From assembly GCF_001724605.1 (NCBI RefSeq), contig NZ_MEEX01000005.1, positions 62,001 to 126,000 on the forward strand: a stretch of 64,000 nucleotides of DNA, given 5' to 3'. The translations under genes and the position numbers were made by a program. The notes under the pieces are model-generated. The model ran no database searches and was not told where the DNA came from. It saw nothing but the letters and a program-made list of their open reading frames with translations. Origin of the DNA: Phenylobacterium sp. SCN 70-31. GTDB taxonomy: Bacteria > Pseudomonadota > Alphaproteobacteria > Caulobacterales > Caulobacteraceae. Shown in pieces: positions 1 to 8,853 of this stretch (position 1 is its first letter; every line of letters starts with the position of its first letter).

Positions 1-1165
1 CGTTGTCGACGCCCCGCGCCTCCAGCACGGCGACCCCCTGGCCCAGGAAATCCCGCAGCCCCTCCGCCGGGGTCTTCACACGGTCGGTCACCACCCGCGA
101 ACTGCCGCCGCCCTGGAGCAGGCAGCGCGCGGCGTTGGGACCGATCAGGGCGACCGACTTCAGTTCGCGCGACAGCGGCAGCAGGCCGTCGTTCTTCAGC
201 AGCGTCATGGCCTCGCAGGCCGCGTCGAGGGCGATGGCCTTGTGGCGGGCCGTGCGCAGCTCTCCCTTCGGCCGTTCCGCGCCGTCCAGCAATCCGCAGC
301 GGAGGATCAGGCGGACCACGCGGGCGGCGTTGTCGTCGATCTGGGCCTCGGGAACGTCTCCCGCCCTGACCGCGGCCAGCAGCTTGTCGCCGAACCACTT
401 CGGCGGCCCGGGCATCTCGAGGTCGAGGCCGGCGTTGGCCGCGGCGGCGGTGGAATGGGTGGCGGCCCAGTCCGAGACCACCATGCCCCTATAGCCCCAC
501 TCTTCCTTGAGGATGTCGGTCAGCAGGCGGCGGTGTTCGGAGGCGTAGGTTCCGTTGAGCTTGTTGTAGGAGGCCATGACCGTCCAGGGGTCGGCCTCCG
601 CCACGACCCGCTCGAAGGCGGCGAGATAGAGTTCCCGCAGGGTCCGCTCGTCGACGCGGGCGTCGACGACGAAACGCTCCAGCTCCTGATTGTTGGCGGC
701 GTAGTGCTTGAGCGACGCGCCGATCCCCTCGCCCTGGAGCCCCTGCACATAGGCCGCGCCCATGACGCCGGCCAGGTAAGGGTCCTCGGAATAGGTCTCG
801 AAGTTCCGGCCCCAGGTGGGGATGCGCATCATGTTGATCGTGGGCGCCAGCACCACATGATCGCCCAGCGCATGAGCCTCACGGGCGATGGCCGCGGCGA
901 CGGCGCGGGCCGTCTCCGGGTTCCAGGTCGCGGCGACGGCGACACCCACGGGAAAGACCGTCGCGGGGACGCCGCGGATCGATCGTACGCCGGTGGGCCC
1001 GTCGGTCATCTGGAGCGACGGCACGCCCAGGCGCTCGACAGGATAGAGATTGAAAGCGCTGGCGCCCGCCAGCAGCGTGACCTTCTCCTCCAGGGTGAGA
1101 CGGGCCATCAAGTCGTCGACGCGGTCGTCGAGGGTGGCCGCGGGATCGAGGTAGATCTCTGTCAT
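1..1165 (-). CDS. Glycoside hydrolase family 3 beta-glucosidase-like, C-terminus cut by window edge
   Basis: The 388 visible residues are the N-terminal part of a GH3 enzyme, which removes terminal beta-linked sugars by a retaining mechanism. The KHYAANNQE motif (about residues 153-161) and the SDW motif carrying the expected nucleophile Asp232 are both present, as is the R-N-F-E-T-Y-S-E-D-P segment typical of bacterial GH3. No clear signal peptide is seen at the chosen ATG, so the protein may be cytoplasmic and act on imported glycosides. It lies downstream of TBDR1 on the same strand but behind a hairpin terminator, so it may have its own promoter or depend on read-through. Family assignment is firm. 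The sugar specificity cannot be read from the sequence. Confidence 0.93.
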   Translation of the reverse strand, partial: MTEIYLDPAATLDDRVDDLMARLTLEEKVTLLAGASAFNLYPVERLGVPSLQMTDGPTGVRSIRGVPATVFPVGVAVAATWNPETARAVAAAIAREAHALGDHVVLAPTINMMRIPTWGRNFETYSEDPYLAGVMGAAYVQGLQGEGIGASLKHYAANNQELERFVVDARVDERTLRELYLAAFERVVAEADPWTVMASYNKLNGTYASEHRRLLTDILKEEWGYRGMVVSDWAATHSTAAAANAGLDLEMPGPPKWFGDKLLAAVRAGDVPEAQIDDNAARVVRLILRCGLLDGAERPKGELRTARHKAIALDAACEAMTLLKNDGLLPLSRELKSVALIGPNAARCLLQGGGSSRVVTDRVKTPAEGLRDFLGQGVAVLEARGVDN

Positions 1166-1197
1166 GGAGACTCCACTAGGCCGTGACGCCGGCATGT

Positions 1198-1235
1198 AAA
1201 AGGCCCGGCGCCCCTCGTGGGAAAGACGCCGGGCC
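1198..1235 (-). terminator. Rho-independent terminator after TBDR1
   Basis: A perfect 9-bp stem (GGCCCGGCG at 1202-1210 with CGCCGGGCC at 1227-1235) encloses a 16-nt loop. Read on the minus strand the stem is followed by TTTT. It sits 34 bp past the TBDR1 stop and before the GH3 start. Confidence 0.75.
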
Positions 1236-1268
1236 GTTGGGCGGCTGAGGAGGGAGCGCCGCCGAACG

Positions 1269-3506
1269 TCAGTATTTCAGGTCCAGGGACACGCCGACGA
1301 TCCGGCGGGCCTCGTAGGGATGATAGTCGGAATAGGCGCCGACGCCGGCCACGGTCGGTGTCGAGAACTTGCGGGTGTAGTAGTACTTGTCGGTCAGGTT
1401 CCGGCCGAAGACCGAGAGCTTCCAGGCCCCGTCCGTGGGGCCGATCCCGACCGCGCCGTTCACCAGCGCGAAGCCCGGGTGCTGGGTCGCCGGATCGTTC
1501 GGCGTGTTCGAAGGATAGTCGGTCCGGTAGTTCACGTTACCGTCGAGGAACAGCGTGTATCCTTCGGCGACTTCGGTCCGGTAGTTGGCGTCGAGGTTGA
1601 AGCTCCACTTGGGCGCATAGGGAAGCTGGGCCCCCGAGAGGTCCTGCACCGCGCCGACGCAGCCCTGCGCCACGGTCTGCCCGCGATAGCAGGGCGCCCG
1701 CAGGAAGCTCTTGTACTTGCCGTCGGTGTAGGCGGCCGAGCCCGACAGCGTCAGATCGATGTCAGACATCGGGCGCCAGTAGACCTCGGCCTCCACGCCC
1801 TTCGACAACGCTTCGGCCGCGTTCAGCAGCAGGAAGAGACCGATGTCGCCCGGCTCGCGCGCCGTGACCTGGAGATCCTCCACCTCGAGCCGGAAGGCGG
1901 TGACGTTCAGCAGCAGCCGCTGATCGGGGAACGACGCGCGCAGGCCGATCTCGTAATTGGTGGGCTTCTCGGGCCGCACGTCGAGCAGCGCGGTGGTGCC
2001 GATGCCCACGTCGTAGCCCCCGCCCTTGTATCCCCGGGTCAGGGTGGCGAAGACGTTGGAGTTGTCGCTGAGATCGTACTGGAGGCCGAGGCGCCACAGG
2101 AACGCATGATCGGTCTTGCCGGCCTGACGGCTTTCGGTCGCGTTGTTGACGGGGTCGAAGCGGACCTTCTCGGCCTCGGCCAATTCCTGCAGGTAGCGCC
2201 CTCCGACGATGGCGCGGAAATCGTCGGTGAAGTTGAGGTTGGCTTGGCCGAAGACGGCCATGTTCTCGCCGTTGGTGTAGTTGTCGACGATCCGGTTCGT
2301 AAACCGGGTCGGCGCCGCCAGCGGCTGAAGCTGGGTCGATTCCGAATGGACGTCGGAGTTGAAGTAGAAGAGCCCCACCACATAATCGAGGAACGGCCCC
2401 TTGGGCGAGGTCAGGCGCAACTCCTGGGTGAACTGCTTCTGGGTGAATTCGGCGAAGTTCACGTTGAACCGGTTGATCGGGGAACTGTCGGTGTCGAGGC
2501 CGTCGATCGTCTCCCAGTAGCGGTACGAGGTGATCGACGTCAGGGTGTGGCCGCCGGCGAAGTCGTAGTCCGCCTGGGCCGAGAGGCCCCACGACTTCAC
2601 GTCCGAGAAGACGTCGCCATCGATGTTCTGGGTGTCGTTACCGGGGCGCAGCGCCACGCCCCGGTCGAGGAACGCCTGCTCGGTGACGCTCAGCGGCGTC
2701 CCGGGCGACACCAGGGTCCAGATGCAGCAATCGGCGTTGCGCCGCCACCAGTCGCCGATGATCCCGAGCCGGAAGTTGTCGGACGGGTCCACCTGGAGCC
2801 GGCCGCGGACGCCGTACTCGTTGCGGTCGTTCAGCCTGCGGCCGTCGAACAGGTTCTTCACGAAGCCGTCACGCTTGGCCAGACGCGCCGAAAGCAGGAA
2901 GCCGACGTCCTCCGAGATCGGGCCGGAGACATAGGCCTGAGCCTTGCGGTCGTCATGCGGCCATGCCCAGCTCAGCTTGCCCGCCGCCTCGAATTCCTTG
3001 GACGGGGCCTTGGTGACCACGCTGATGACGCCGGCCGAAGCGTTCTTGCCGAACAACGTGCCCTGTGGACCGCGCAGGACCTCGATCCGTTCCACGTCCG
3101 GAAGGTCGGTGAGCGAGGCGCCCGCCTGGCCCATAACCACCCCGTCGACCACGAAGGCCGAGCTGCTTTCGATCGATTCCGACGCGAACGAGGTGGTGCC
3201 GATCCCGCGGATGAAGAACCCGAAGCTGCGGGGACCGGCGCTGTTGGAGACGCCGAGGTTCGGAACCCGGTAGGCCAGATCCACCGCCTCGTTGGAGCCA
3301 AAGGCCTCCAGCGTCTCGGCGCGAACGACCGCGACCGAGACGGGGACGTCCAGCAGGCGCTCCTCGCGCTTCTGGGCCGTGACGACGAGTTCGCCGATCT
3401 CGCTGGCGGTCTGGGCGCCGGCGACGCCCGGCGAAAGGATCGCCGTCAGGACGACGCATGTGGTGAGGCAGCTCGAAAGGCTGAGCCGCGACTTCAAGCC
3501 GGACAT
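1269..3506 (-). CDS. TonB-dependent outer-membrane receptor (TBDR1)
   Basis: A 745-residue outer-membrane importer driven by TonB-ExbBD. It has a cleavable signal peptide ending near A-G-A-Q (about residue 32), a TonB-box-like segment (ELVVTAQKREE), a plug domain with the V-L-R-G-P-Q-G-T-L-F-G-K-N motif, and a C-terminal beta-barrel ending in an aromatic-rich strand (L-D-L-K-Y). The ATG is preceded by AGGGGGAAA. It is clearly paralogous to the receptor at 20512-22764: the plug is nearly the same, and both carry an unusual A-D-C-C-[IV]-W-T vicinal cysteine motif in the barrel. Neighbouring dioxygenases, glycosidase and sugar symporter point to import of an organic nutrient rather than a siderophore. 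The ligand is unknown. Confidence 0.95.
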   Translation of the reverse strand: MSGLKSRLSLSSCLTTCVVLTAILSPGVAGAQTASEIGELVVTAQKREERLLDVPVSVAVVRAETLEAFGSNEAVDLAYRVPNLGVSNSAGPRSFGFFIRGIGTTSFASESIESSSAFVVDGVVMGQAGASLTDLPDVERIEVLRGPQGTLFGKNASAGVISVVTKAPSKEFEAAGKLSWAWPHDDRKAQAYVSGPISEDVGFLLSARLAKRDGFVKNLFDGRRLNDRNEYGVRGRLQVDPSDNFRLGIIGDWWRRNADCCIWTLVSPGTPLSVTEQAFLDRGVALRPGNDTQNIDGDVFSDVKSWGLSAQADYDFAGGHTLTSITSYRYWETIDGLDTDSSPINRFNVNFAEFTQKQFTQELRLTSPKGPFLDYVVGLFYFNSDVHSESTQLQPLAAPTRFTNRIVDNYTNGENMAVFGQANLNFTDDFRAIVGGRYLQELAEAEKVRFDPVNNATESRQAGKTDHAFLWRLGLQYDLSDNSNVFATLTRGYKGGGYDVGIGTTALLDVRPEKPTNYEIGLRASFPDQRLLLNVTAFRLEVEDLQVTAREPGDIGLFLLLNAAEALSKGVEAEVYWRPMSDIDLTLSGSAAYTDGKYKSFLRAPCYRGQTVAQGCVGAVQDLSGAQLPYAPKWSFNLDANYRTEVAEGYTLFLDGNVNYRTDYPSNTPNDPATQHPGFALVNGAVGIGPTDGAWKLSVFGRNLTDKYYYTRKFSTPTVAGVGAYSDYHPYEARRIVGVSLDLKY

Positions 3507-3713
3507 CGGTTTCCCCCTGTTGCGTTCTTGTCGGCCCCGGGCGGGCTCTCTGCGTTGGGCAAACCCTGATCTAGGTTGATATTAGTGTCAATATTTCATC
3601 GAAAATTGTTTCGGAGACATTTTTGTGTGTAGAAATGCCGGTGCAGGCGCGAATCCGTGGCCACGACCGTCCGCACGCGCGGTCGCGCCGTCCTCGTAGG
3701 GGCAAGAGACGCC

Positions 3714-4577
3714 TCAGCGGCCGGGAATGACGCCCGATGCGCGGTTGCGCAGGAACCGCTCGTCCTGGCTCTCGGGCCACGGCTCAGGCTCTGGGATCCG
3801 GCCATCGACCAGCGGCCAGACCACCGGCGTCGCGCCGCCGGCGATCCTCGCGCCCTGGGGAATGCGGTCGCGGTCCACCGAGGGATGGGCCCGCTCGCCC
3901 CCGCGGGTGCAGCCGTCCTTGAAGTAGATGGCCGTGTAGACGCGCCGCATGTGGTCGGAATGGTTGGCCTTGGCCATGTGGACCGTACGCCCGGCGTGGA
4001 ACAACACGTCGCCCGGCTGGGCCGGACAGAACACCGGCTCGGCCGCCTGGCGGGCCAGCAGCGCCTCGCCCTGGCCTTCGGCCCGGAAGATGTCGACGAA
4101 TTCAAGATCGGCTTCGTGGGAACCGGGGACGTAGCCCATGCATCCGGTCACCTCGTCGACCGGGATCAGCGGAATCCAGGCCGTGATGGTGTCGGGCTCG
4201 GCGATGGGCCAGTAGGCGTGATCCTGATGGGCTTCGGTCTCGCGACCGCCCGATTCCTTGTAGAGCGCCTGGTCGTGCCAGAGGCGGACCTTCTCGGCGC
4301 CGAGCAACGCGCCCAGGGCTTCGCCCAGTCGCGGATGGAACGTCAGGCCCCGGACATCGGGGAAGTCTTCCCAGATGTACTGGCACTGGATGAACGACTG
4401 CTCGTAGGGAGTCTTCTCGTCGAGGCCGCGGGTGTCGTGCCCCTTGCGCCGCGCCACGGCCATGTCGACCGCCGGCGCAAGGGCGGCAATGTCCTCGTGT
4501 GGGATCAGGCCCCTGGCGTGGACGAAGCCGTCGCGGCGATAGCGTTCGGCGAGGTCCTTCAGCTCCTGCGGCGTCAT
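3714..4577 (-). CDS. PhyH-family Fe(II)/2-oxoglutarate dioxygenase 1
   Basis: A 287-residue phytanoyl-CoA dioxygenase-like protein. Family members use Fe(II), O2 and 2-oxoglutarate to hydroxylate substrates, and hydroxylation of a methyl group can cause oxidative demethylation. The iron-binding facial triad is visible as H117-x-D119 (E-A-H-Q-D) and distal H200 (T-V-H-M-A), followed by the 2-oxoglutarate-binding Arg211 or Arg212. The start was taken at the ATG behind GGAGG; a longer in-frame extension exists but looks non-coding. It follows dioxygenase 2 by only 13 bp, so the two are almost surely co-transcribed. The substrate is unknown, and a true phytanoyl-CoA role is unlikely in this carbohydrate-like setting. 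Confidence 0.92.
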   Translation of the reverse strand: MTPQELKDLAERYRRDGFVHARGLIPHEDIAALAPAVDMAVARRKGHDTRGLDEKTPYEQSFIQCQYIWEDFPDVRGLTFHPRLGEALGALLGAEKVRLWHDQALYKESGGRETEAHQDHAYWPIAEPDTITAWIPLIPVDEVTGCMGYVPGSHEADLEFVDIFRAEGQGEALLARQAAEPVFCPAQPGDVLFHAGRTVHMAKANHSDHMRRVYTAIYFKDGCTRGGERAHPSVDRDRIPQGARIAGGATPVVWPLVDGRIPEPEPWPESQDERFLRNRASGVIPGR

Positions 4578-4590
4578 CGGCGAAACCTCC

Positions 4591-5403
4591 CTAGCGGCCG
4601 CCCTCGAGGATCCTGAACTGCCGGACGGGGTCATTCTGCTCGATGACCTGACCGTCGGGCAGGGTCGTCTTCGCCCCATCGGGCGCATACTGGAGGATAT
4701 AGGCCTTTCGCACCGTGTCCGGCTTCAGGTTCGGACCCGTCCGGTGCGGCGCCAGGGACGAGAAGACCACGATGTCCCCGGCTCTGGCCGGCGCGGCCAC
4801 GGCCTCGTCGGCCTCGGTGAGGCACACCTTGCCGATCTCGGTGATCCAGTGCTCGAAGGTTCCCATCCTGTGCAGCTTGGGGGCGATCCACGCACAGCCG
4901 TTCTCCTCGTCCACGTCCACCAGCGGGATCCAGAGCGTCAGATATTGCTGCGGCTCGATGTACGTGTAGCCGTTGTCCTGGTGCCAAGGAAATTCCTGAA
5001 CCTTTTCCGTCTTCTTGTAGACGGATTGATCCCAGTAGAGCCGCACGTCGGGGCCGATCAGGTCGTGGCAGATGTCCTTGATCGCCGGATGGGCGGCGAA
5101 GGCCTGGAGCACCGGCGACTTGCCGACGATGTGGGCGGTGAAGGTGATGGCCCCCACATCGGTCAGGCGGAAACGGCCGCCCATGTTCTCGCGCACGCCC
5201 TGCTCGTGCGCCTTCTCCAGCGGATCGATCGCGGCGGTGACGGCGGCGATCTCCTCGGGCGTGAAGGCGTTCCGGAAGACGAAGAAGCCGTCCTGGTTGA
5301 ACTGATCCACCTGCTCGGGCGTCAGGGCGCGCATCCCTGTGCGCGGCGCGTCCTGCCAGGTGAAGTCCCGATTGAGGGGATGAAGGCGTGGGGCGGCGTT
5401 CAT
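4591..5403 (-). CDS. PhyH-family Fe(II)/2-oxoglutarate dioxygenase 2
   Basis: A 270-residue PhyH-type dioxygenase and the first gene of a two-gene unit with dioxygenase 1. The triad reads H141-x-D143 (P-W-H-Q-D-N) and distal H220 (A-P-H-R-T-G-P-N), with Arg232 positioned to bind 2-oxoglutarate. The start was set at the ATG giving M-N-A-A-P. An in-frame ATG 33 bp upstream is possible, but no strong ribosome site separates the two. Sequence outside the active site differs clearly from dioxygenases 1 and 3, so these look like successive or substrate-divergent enzymes rather than fresh tandem copies. Confidence 0.92.
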   Translation of the reverse strand: MNAAPRLHPLNRDFTWQDAPRTGMRALTPEQVDQFNQDGFFVFRNAFTPEEIAAVTAAIDPLEKAHEQGVRENMGGRFRLTDVGAITFTAHIVGKSPVLQAFAAHPAIKDICHDLIGPDVRLYWDQSVYKKTEKVQEFPWHQDNGYTYIEPQQYLTLWIPLVDVDEENGCAWIAPKLHRMGTFEHWITEIGKVCLTEADEAVAAPARAGDIVVFSSLAPHRTGPNLKPDTVRKAYILQYAPDGAKTTLPDGQVIEQNDPVRQFRILEGGR

Positions 5404-5439
5404 GGCGTACCTACTCGTCGATCCTGACCGGACCATAAA

Positions 5440-5456
5440 TTGATCGAAAACATCAA
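5440..5456. promoter_or_regulatory. Dyad upstream of dioxygenase 2 (possible operator)
   Basis: The inverted repeat TTGAT-N7-ATCAA lies 37 bp before the dioxygenase 2 start, inside an AT-rich island (5436-5490) that is unusual for this GC-rich DNA. It resembles half-sites of the GATCA-N5-TGATC dyads at 6469 and 22823, but its spacing differs. Confidence 0.35.
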
Positions 5457-5633
5457 GTCAATCGTATTTAAATATAATACATGAATTAGATCGAATTTGT
5501 CGCCCCGAAACTCGAACGCGCGGCGGCAGATGCACGGCACGGGATGAGGTCACTCGGGACAGACAAGCCCCCCCCGCCGCTGGCAAAGCCCCCAGGGAAC
5601 GCTGACACACGCTGGATCCGGGTGGCCCGGGCG

Positions 5634-6428
5634 CTACGCGGCCCTGCGAATGGGGATCCAGCGGTTGACCCGAGCGAGCGAGACGGCGCTCTCGGGGTTC
5701 AGCGCCTTCGTCCCGGCGCGGCCGTAGTGATAGACCATCGCCGAACGACGATAGTCGGCCACGTTGTCGGTCGACATGTGCATCAGGTAGCTGTGGAAGA
5801 AGAGCACGTCGCCCGGCTCCATCACCGCCGAGGTGCGGCTCGCCGTGTCCTGCGAGACGATCTCGAGATAGCCGCGATTGGCCGCCGGCCGCAGGTCGGG
5901 GACATGCTCGTAGATCTCCTGCGCGGCGTGACTTCCCGGCACGACCCAAAGGCAGCCGTTCTCGATTGTCGCGCGGGTGAGCGCCACCCAGACGCCCACC
6001 TGCGGCTGCTTGTCGAACTTGAAGTAGTAGCTGTCCTGGTGCCACGGCTGGCCGATGACGCCGGGGTTCTTGAAGATGAACTGGCTCTGGAAGCAATCCA
6101 CGTCGGGCCCCAGAAGACCCGCCACGCGATCGGCGATCTGGGGCGATTCCGACATTCGCCGGGTCGCGCCTTCGGCGTGGCAGTTGAAGACCTTGGAGAC
6201 CAGGTCCTCGGGGTTCGCCGCACCGGGCGACGGGCCGGTCTCGGGATAGATGAGATAATTCTCACCCGACATGTAGGCGACCTCTCCGACGTGACTCGCG
6301 GGCGGGTCCGCACGGATGCGGGCGACCACCTCGGCCTCGACCTCGGCCGCGAGCCTGGGATCGATCGCGCCGCGTGCGAAGAAATAGCCGTCTCGATCCC
6401 AGGCGGTGCGTTCGGCATCGGTGATCAT
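5634..6428 (-). CDS. PhyH-family Fe(II)/2-oxoglutarate dioxygenase 3
   Basis: A 264-residue PhyH-type dioxygenase with the triad H130-x-D132 (P-W-H-Q-D-S) and distal H217 (L-M-H-M-S-T-D-N), plus Arg227 or Arg228 for the co-substrate. The ATG follows GGGAGGAG at good spacing. It is separated from dioxygenase 2 by 230 bp containing an AT-rich promoter-like island, so it is probably its own transcription unit. It is divergent from the GPH symporter at 6630, and a GATCA-N5-TGATC dyad sits in the shared control region. This subgroup is related to the halogenase/hydroxylase-like PhyH proteins common in proteobacterial catabolic clusters. The substrate is not known. Confidence 0.92.
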   Translation of the reverse strand: MITDAERTAWDRDGYFFARGAIDPRLAAEVEAEVVARIRADPPASHVGEVAYMSGENYLIYPETGPSPGAANPEDLVSKVFNCHAEGATRRMSESPQIADRVAGLLGPDVDCFQSQFIFKNPGVIGQPWHQDSYYFKFDKQPQVGVWVALTRATIENGCLWVVPGSHAAQEIYEHVPDLRPAANRGYLEIVSQDTASRTSAVMEPGDVLFFHSYLMHMSTDNVADYRRSAMVYHYGRAGTKALNPESAVSLARVNRWIPIRRAA

Positions 6429-6468
6429 GGCGTGGCTCCTCCCTGACTCCTCGGGATTTTGTTTTGAA

Positions 6469-6483
6469 GATCATATTCTGATC
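6469..6483. promoter_or_regulatory. GATCA-N5-TGATC dyad between dioxygenase 3 and GPH symporter 1
   Basis: GATCATATTCTGATC is a perfect 5-5-5 inverted repeat in the AT-rich divergent control region. A site of the same architecture (GATCAAAAATTGATC) lies upstream of TBDR2, which is followed by the gntR gene. A GntR/FCD operator is inferred. Confidence 0.5.
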
Positions 6484-6629
6484 AATTGCGATATAATCAA
6501 TCTAAAATAGGTAATTTCTGCATTTATATCGTTATTTTTGCCATCTCTCGCGTTTTCCGATTGAGAGGCCGGGAAGGGGCCGCCATAGTCGCCCCAGCCG
6601 CGCGGAGACGCGGCAGGCCGGGGGAGACG

Positions 6630-7997
6630 ATGTTCAAGGCCAAGGCGGGATTCCAGTTGAGCTTCGCCCGCAAGGCCGGGTTCTCGCTGGGCGACTACGC
6701 CTGCAATCTGTACTGGCAGAGCGTCAGCCTGTTCCTGATGTTCTACTACACGGACGCGCTCGGGCTGCCGGGTGCGACGGCCGGGCTGATCTACATGGTC
6801 GCCTCGATCTTCGACGGCATCACCGACCCGTTGATGGGCGCCATCGCGGACCGCACCCGCACCCGATGGGGGCGCTTCCGGCCCTACATCCTGATCGGCG
6901 CGATCCCGGTCGGCCTGTCGTTCTGCTTCCTCTACTGGGCGCCCGCGGCCACGGGTCTCGGCCTGACCGCCGTGGTCCTGGCGTCGCACCTCGTGTTCCG
7001 GACGGCCTACACCTTCGTGTCGGTGCCCTACAGTTCGCTCACCGCCCGGATGACGCGCAACTCGACCGAACGGTCGTCGCTGGCCGGCTTCCGCATGGTG
7101 GCGGCCACCCTGGCCGGGATGACGGTGTCGTTCCTCACCAAGCCGATGGTGGACCAGTTCGGCGGCGGCGACCTCGCCACGGGCTTCTTCTACGCGGCGG
7201 TCGTCCTTGCCCTCGTCGCCACGGCGATCTTCCCGATCGTCTTCCTGGTCACACGAGAGCCCCCCGAGCCGCCGGGCGAGCCCGTGCGGCTCCGCCTCGC
7301 CGACTACTGGCGCGCCACGGCGAGGAACAAGGCGTTCTGGATCGTGATGATCGCCATCAGCCTGGGCGCCATGTCGTCGACGGCGCTGTCCAAGTCGCTG
7401 CTCTACTACATGAAGTACATCGCCGAGGACGAGGAGGCCGCCCGCTACGCGCTCTCCATCAAGGCCGCCCTGGGCGTGGCGATCATTCCGGCCTGGGTGT
7501 TCGCGACCCGCTTCATCGGCAAGCAGGTCGCCTGGCTGACGGCCGCGGGCTGGGGCCTCGCCTGCGCGGCGGCGCTGCTGGTCTTCGACGTGCAGACGGC
7601 GCTCGCGGTCACGGTCTTCTACATGGCGATCCACGTCGCCTCGCTGGGCGTCTCCACCACCTACTGGTCGATGGTGCCCGACACGGTCGAGTACGGCGAG
7701 TGGGCGTCCGGGGCGCGGACCGAGTCCTTCGTCTTCGGCCTGGCGATGTTCTTCCAGAAGGTGGCGCTGGGCCTGGCGGCCGCCTTCTTCGGGTGGGCGC
7801 TGGATCTCGTGGGCTACGTCCCCAACGTGCAGCAGGCTCCCGAGACCCTGGAGGGGCTGAAGCTGATCGTCGTGGTCTTCCCGGTGATCGGCCTGGGCGG
7901 CTCGGCGATCGCGATGCTGTTCTATCCGCTGCGGCGCGGCGTCCACGAGAAGATCGTCGACGAACTGGCCCAGCGGAATCCCACACCCGCGTCCTGA
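6630..7997 (+). CDS. GPH-family sugar:cation symporter 1 (MelB-like MFS)
   Basis: A 455-residue inner-membrane symporter of the glycoside-pentoside-hexuronide family, which takes up sugars with Na+ or H+. Twelve hydrophobic segments are apparent, and the loop motif A-D-R-T-R-T-R-W-G-R-F-R-P-Y between segments 2 and 3 is diagnostic. The start was set at the ATG after CCGGGGGAGACG; the upstream in-frame extension is AT-rich leader. It is closely similar to the symporter at 18289-19686 (both begin with an N-L-Y-W-Q-S-V-S-L block and share I-Y-M-V-A-S-I-F-D-G). It is co-directional with the isomerase-like gene 10 bp downstream, which suggests import followed by sugar conversion. Confidence 0.93.
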   Translation: MFKAKAGFQLSFARKAGFSLGDYACNLYWQSVSLFLMFYYTDALGLPGATAGLIYMVASIFDGITDPLMGAIADRTRTRWGRFRPYILIGAIPVGLSFCFLYWAPAATGLGLTAVVLASHLVFRTAYTFVSVPYSSLTARMTRNSTERSSLAGFRMVAATLAGMTVSFLTKPMVDQFGGGDLATGFFYAAVVLALVATAIFPIVFLVTREPPEPPGEPVRLRLADYWRATARNKAFWIVMIAISLGAMSSTALSKSLLYYMKYIAEDEEAARYALSIKAALGVAIIPAWVFATRFIGKQVAWLTAAGWGLACAAALLVFDVQTALAVTVFYMAIHVASLGVSTTYWSMVPDTVEYGEWASGARTESFVFGLAMFFQKVALGLAAAFFGWALDLVGYVPNVQQAPETLEGLKLIVVVFPVIGLGGSAIAMLFYPLRRGVHEKIVDELAQRNPTPAS

Positions 7998-8007
7998 GGA
8001 GGTCAGT

Positions 8008-8853
8008 ATGGCCCGCTTGCTCGTCTACCAGGCCATCTGGGGCATGGAGAACCTGCCCGGCGTCGACATGGAGGCCGACATGCCGGGCGTCCTGGCCAGG
8101 ATCTTCGCCGCCGGCTTCGACGGGGTGGGCGTCAGCCTCATGCGCGCCGATCGCGCCGAGGCGGTGGCCCGCGGCGTCCACGATCACGGCAAGAGCTTCG
8201 AGGCTATCGGCTTCGTCTTCACCGCCGCCGACGTGGCCCGCTACGTCGACCGGGCTCAGGCGCTGGGCGCCCATCACCTGAACGTCCAGATCATGGCCCG
8301 GCCCGACAAGGTGGACGACGCCGTCGCCCTTCTGACCGAATTCGAAGCCGAGGCGGCGAAAGCCTCGATCCCGGTGAACTACGAGACCCACCGCGGTCGG
8401 CTGACCAACGACGCCCTGTTCACCTGCCGCATCCTCGACCGGATGCCGAACCTGCGGCTCACCGGCGACCTGTCGCACTATCCGCTGGTGCACGAGATGC
8501 CGCTGCCCGTGCCCGACGCCGACATGGCGCGGATGAAGAAGGTGCTGAAGCACTGCTGGGCGTTCCACGGCCGCGTCCCCGGTTCGCACCAGATCCAGGT
8601 CTCGATCAAGGCGCCGCAGCACCATGGCTGGGTCGATCAGATGAGCGCGTGGTGGCGCGAGGGTTTCGCCGACTGGCTGACCCGCGCCGGTCCCGGCGGG
8701 GAACTGACCTTCATGCCCGAGTTGGGCCCGCCCAACTACGCCATCACCGGCCTCGACGGCCGCGAACTGAGCGACCGGTGGGAAGAGGCCCTGATGCTCA
8801 AGGACATGGCCCGCGCGCTGTGGACCCAGGTCGCCGAGCCCGTCGCCGCCTAG
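8008..8853 (+). CDS. Xylose-isomerase-like TIM-barrel protein (sugar epimerase/isomerase family)
   Basis: A 281-residue protein of the AP-endonuclease-2/xylose isomerase-like TIM-barrel superfamily, which includes sugar and keto-sugar epimerases using a divalent metal. Candidate metal ligands are the Glu in N-Y-E-T-H-R-G-R, the Asp and His in T-G-D-L-S-H-Y, and the Glu in F-M-P-E-L-G-P. The ATG follows AGGAGG. It sits 10 bp after GPH symporter 1, implying action on the imported sugar. Its stop overlaps the stop of convergent fdhD in the tetranucleotide CTAG. The exact reaction cannot be assigned. Inosose or tagatose-type epimerases are relatives, but no subgroup motif decides. Confidence 0.82.
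   Translation: MARLLVYQAIWGMENLPGVDMEADMPGVLARIFAAGFDGVGVSLMRADRAEAVARGVHDHGKSFEAIGFVFTAADVARYVDRAQALGAHHLNVQIMARPDKVDDAVALLTEFEAEAAKASIPVNYETHRGRLTNDALFTCRILDRMPNLRLTGDLSHYPLVHEMPLPVPDADMARMKKVLKHCWAFHGRVPGSHQIQVSIKAPQHHGWVDQMSAWWREGFADWLTRAGPGGELTFMPELGPPNYAITGLDGRELSDRWEEALMLKDMARALWTQVAEPVAA

Noticed and set aside
1320-3569. 749-residue open frame on the plus strand opposite TBDR1
   Set aside because: It is antisense to a clear TBDR, has Arg/Gly/Val-rich composition and no motifs; long antisense frames are expected at this GC content.
3714-6428. True phytanoyl-CoA or ectoine hydroxylase function for the PhyH genes
   Set aside because: The family fold fits, but no ectoine genes or branched fatty-acid genes accompany them, and the ectoine hydroxylase signature was not seen.
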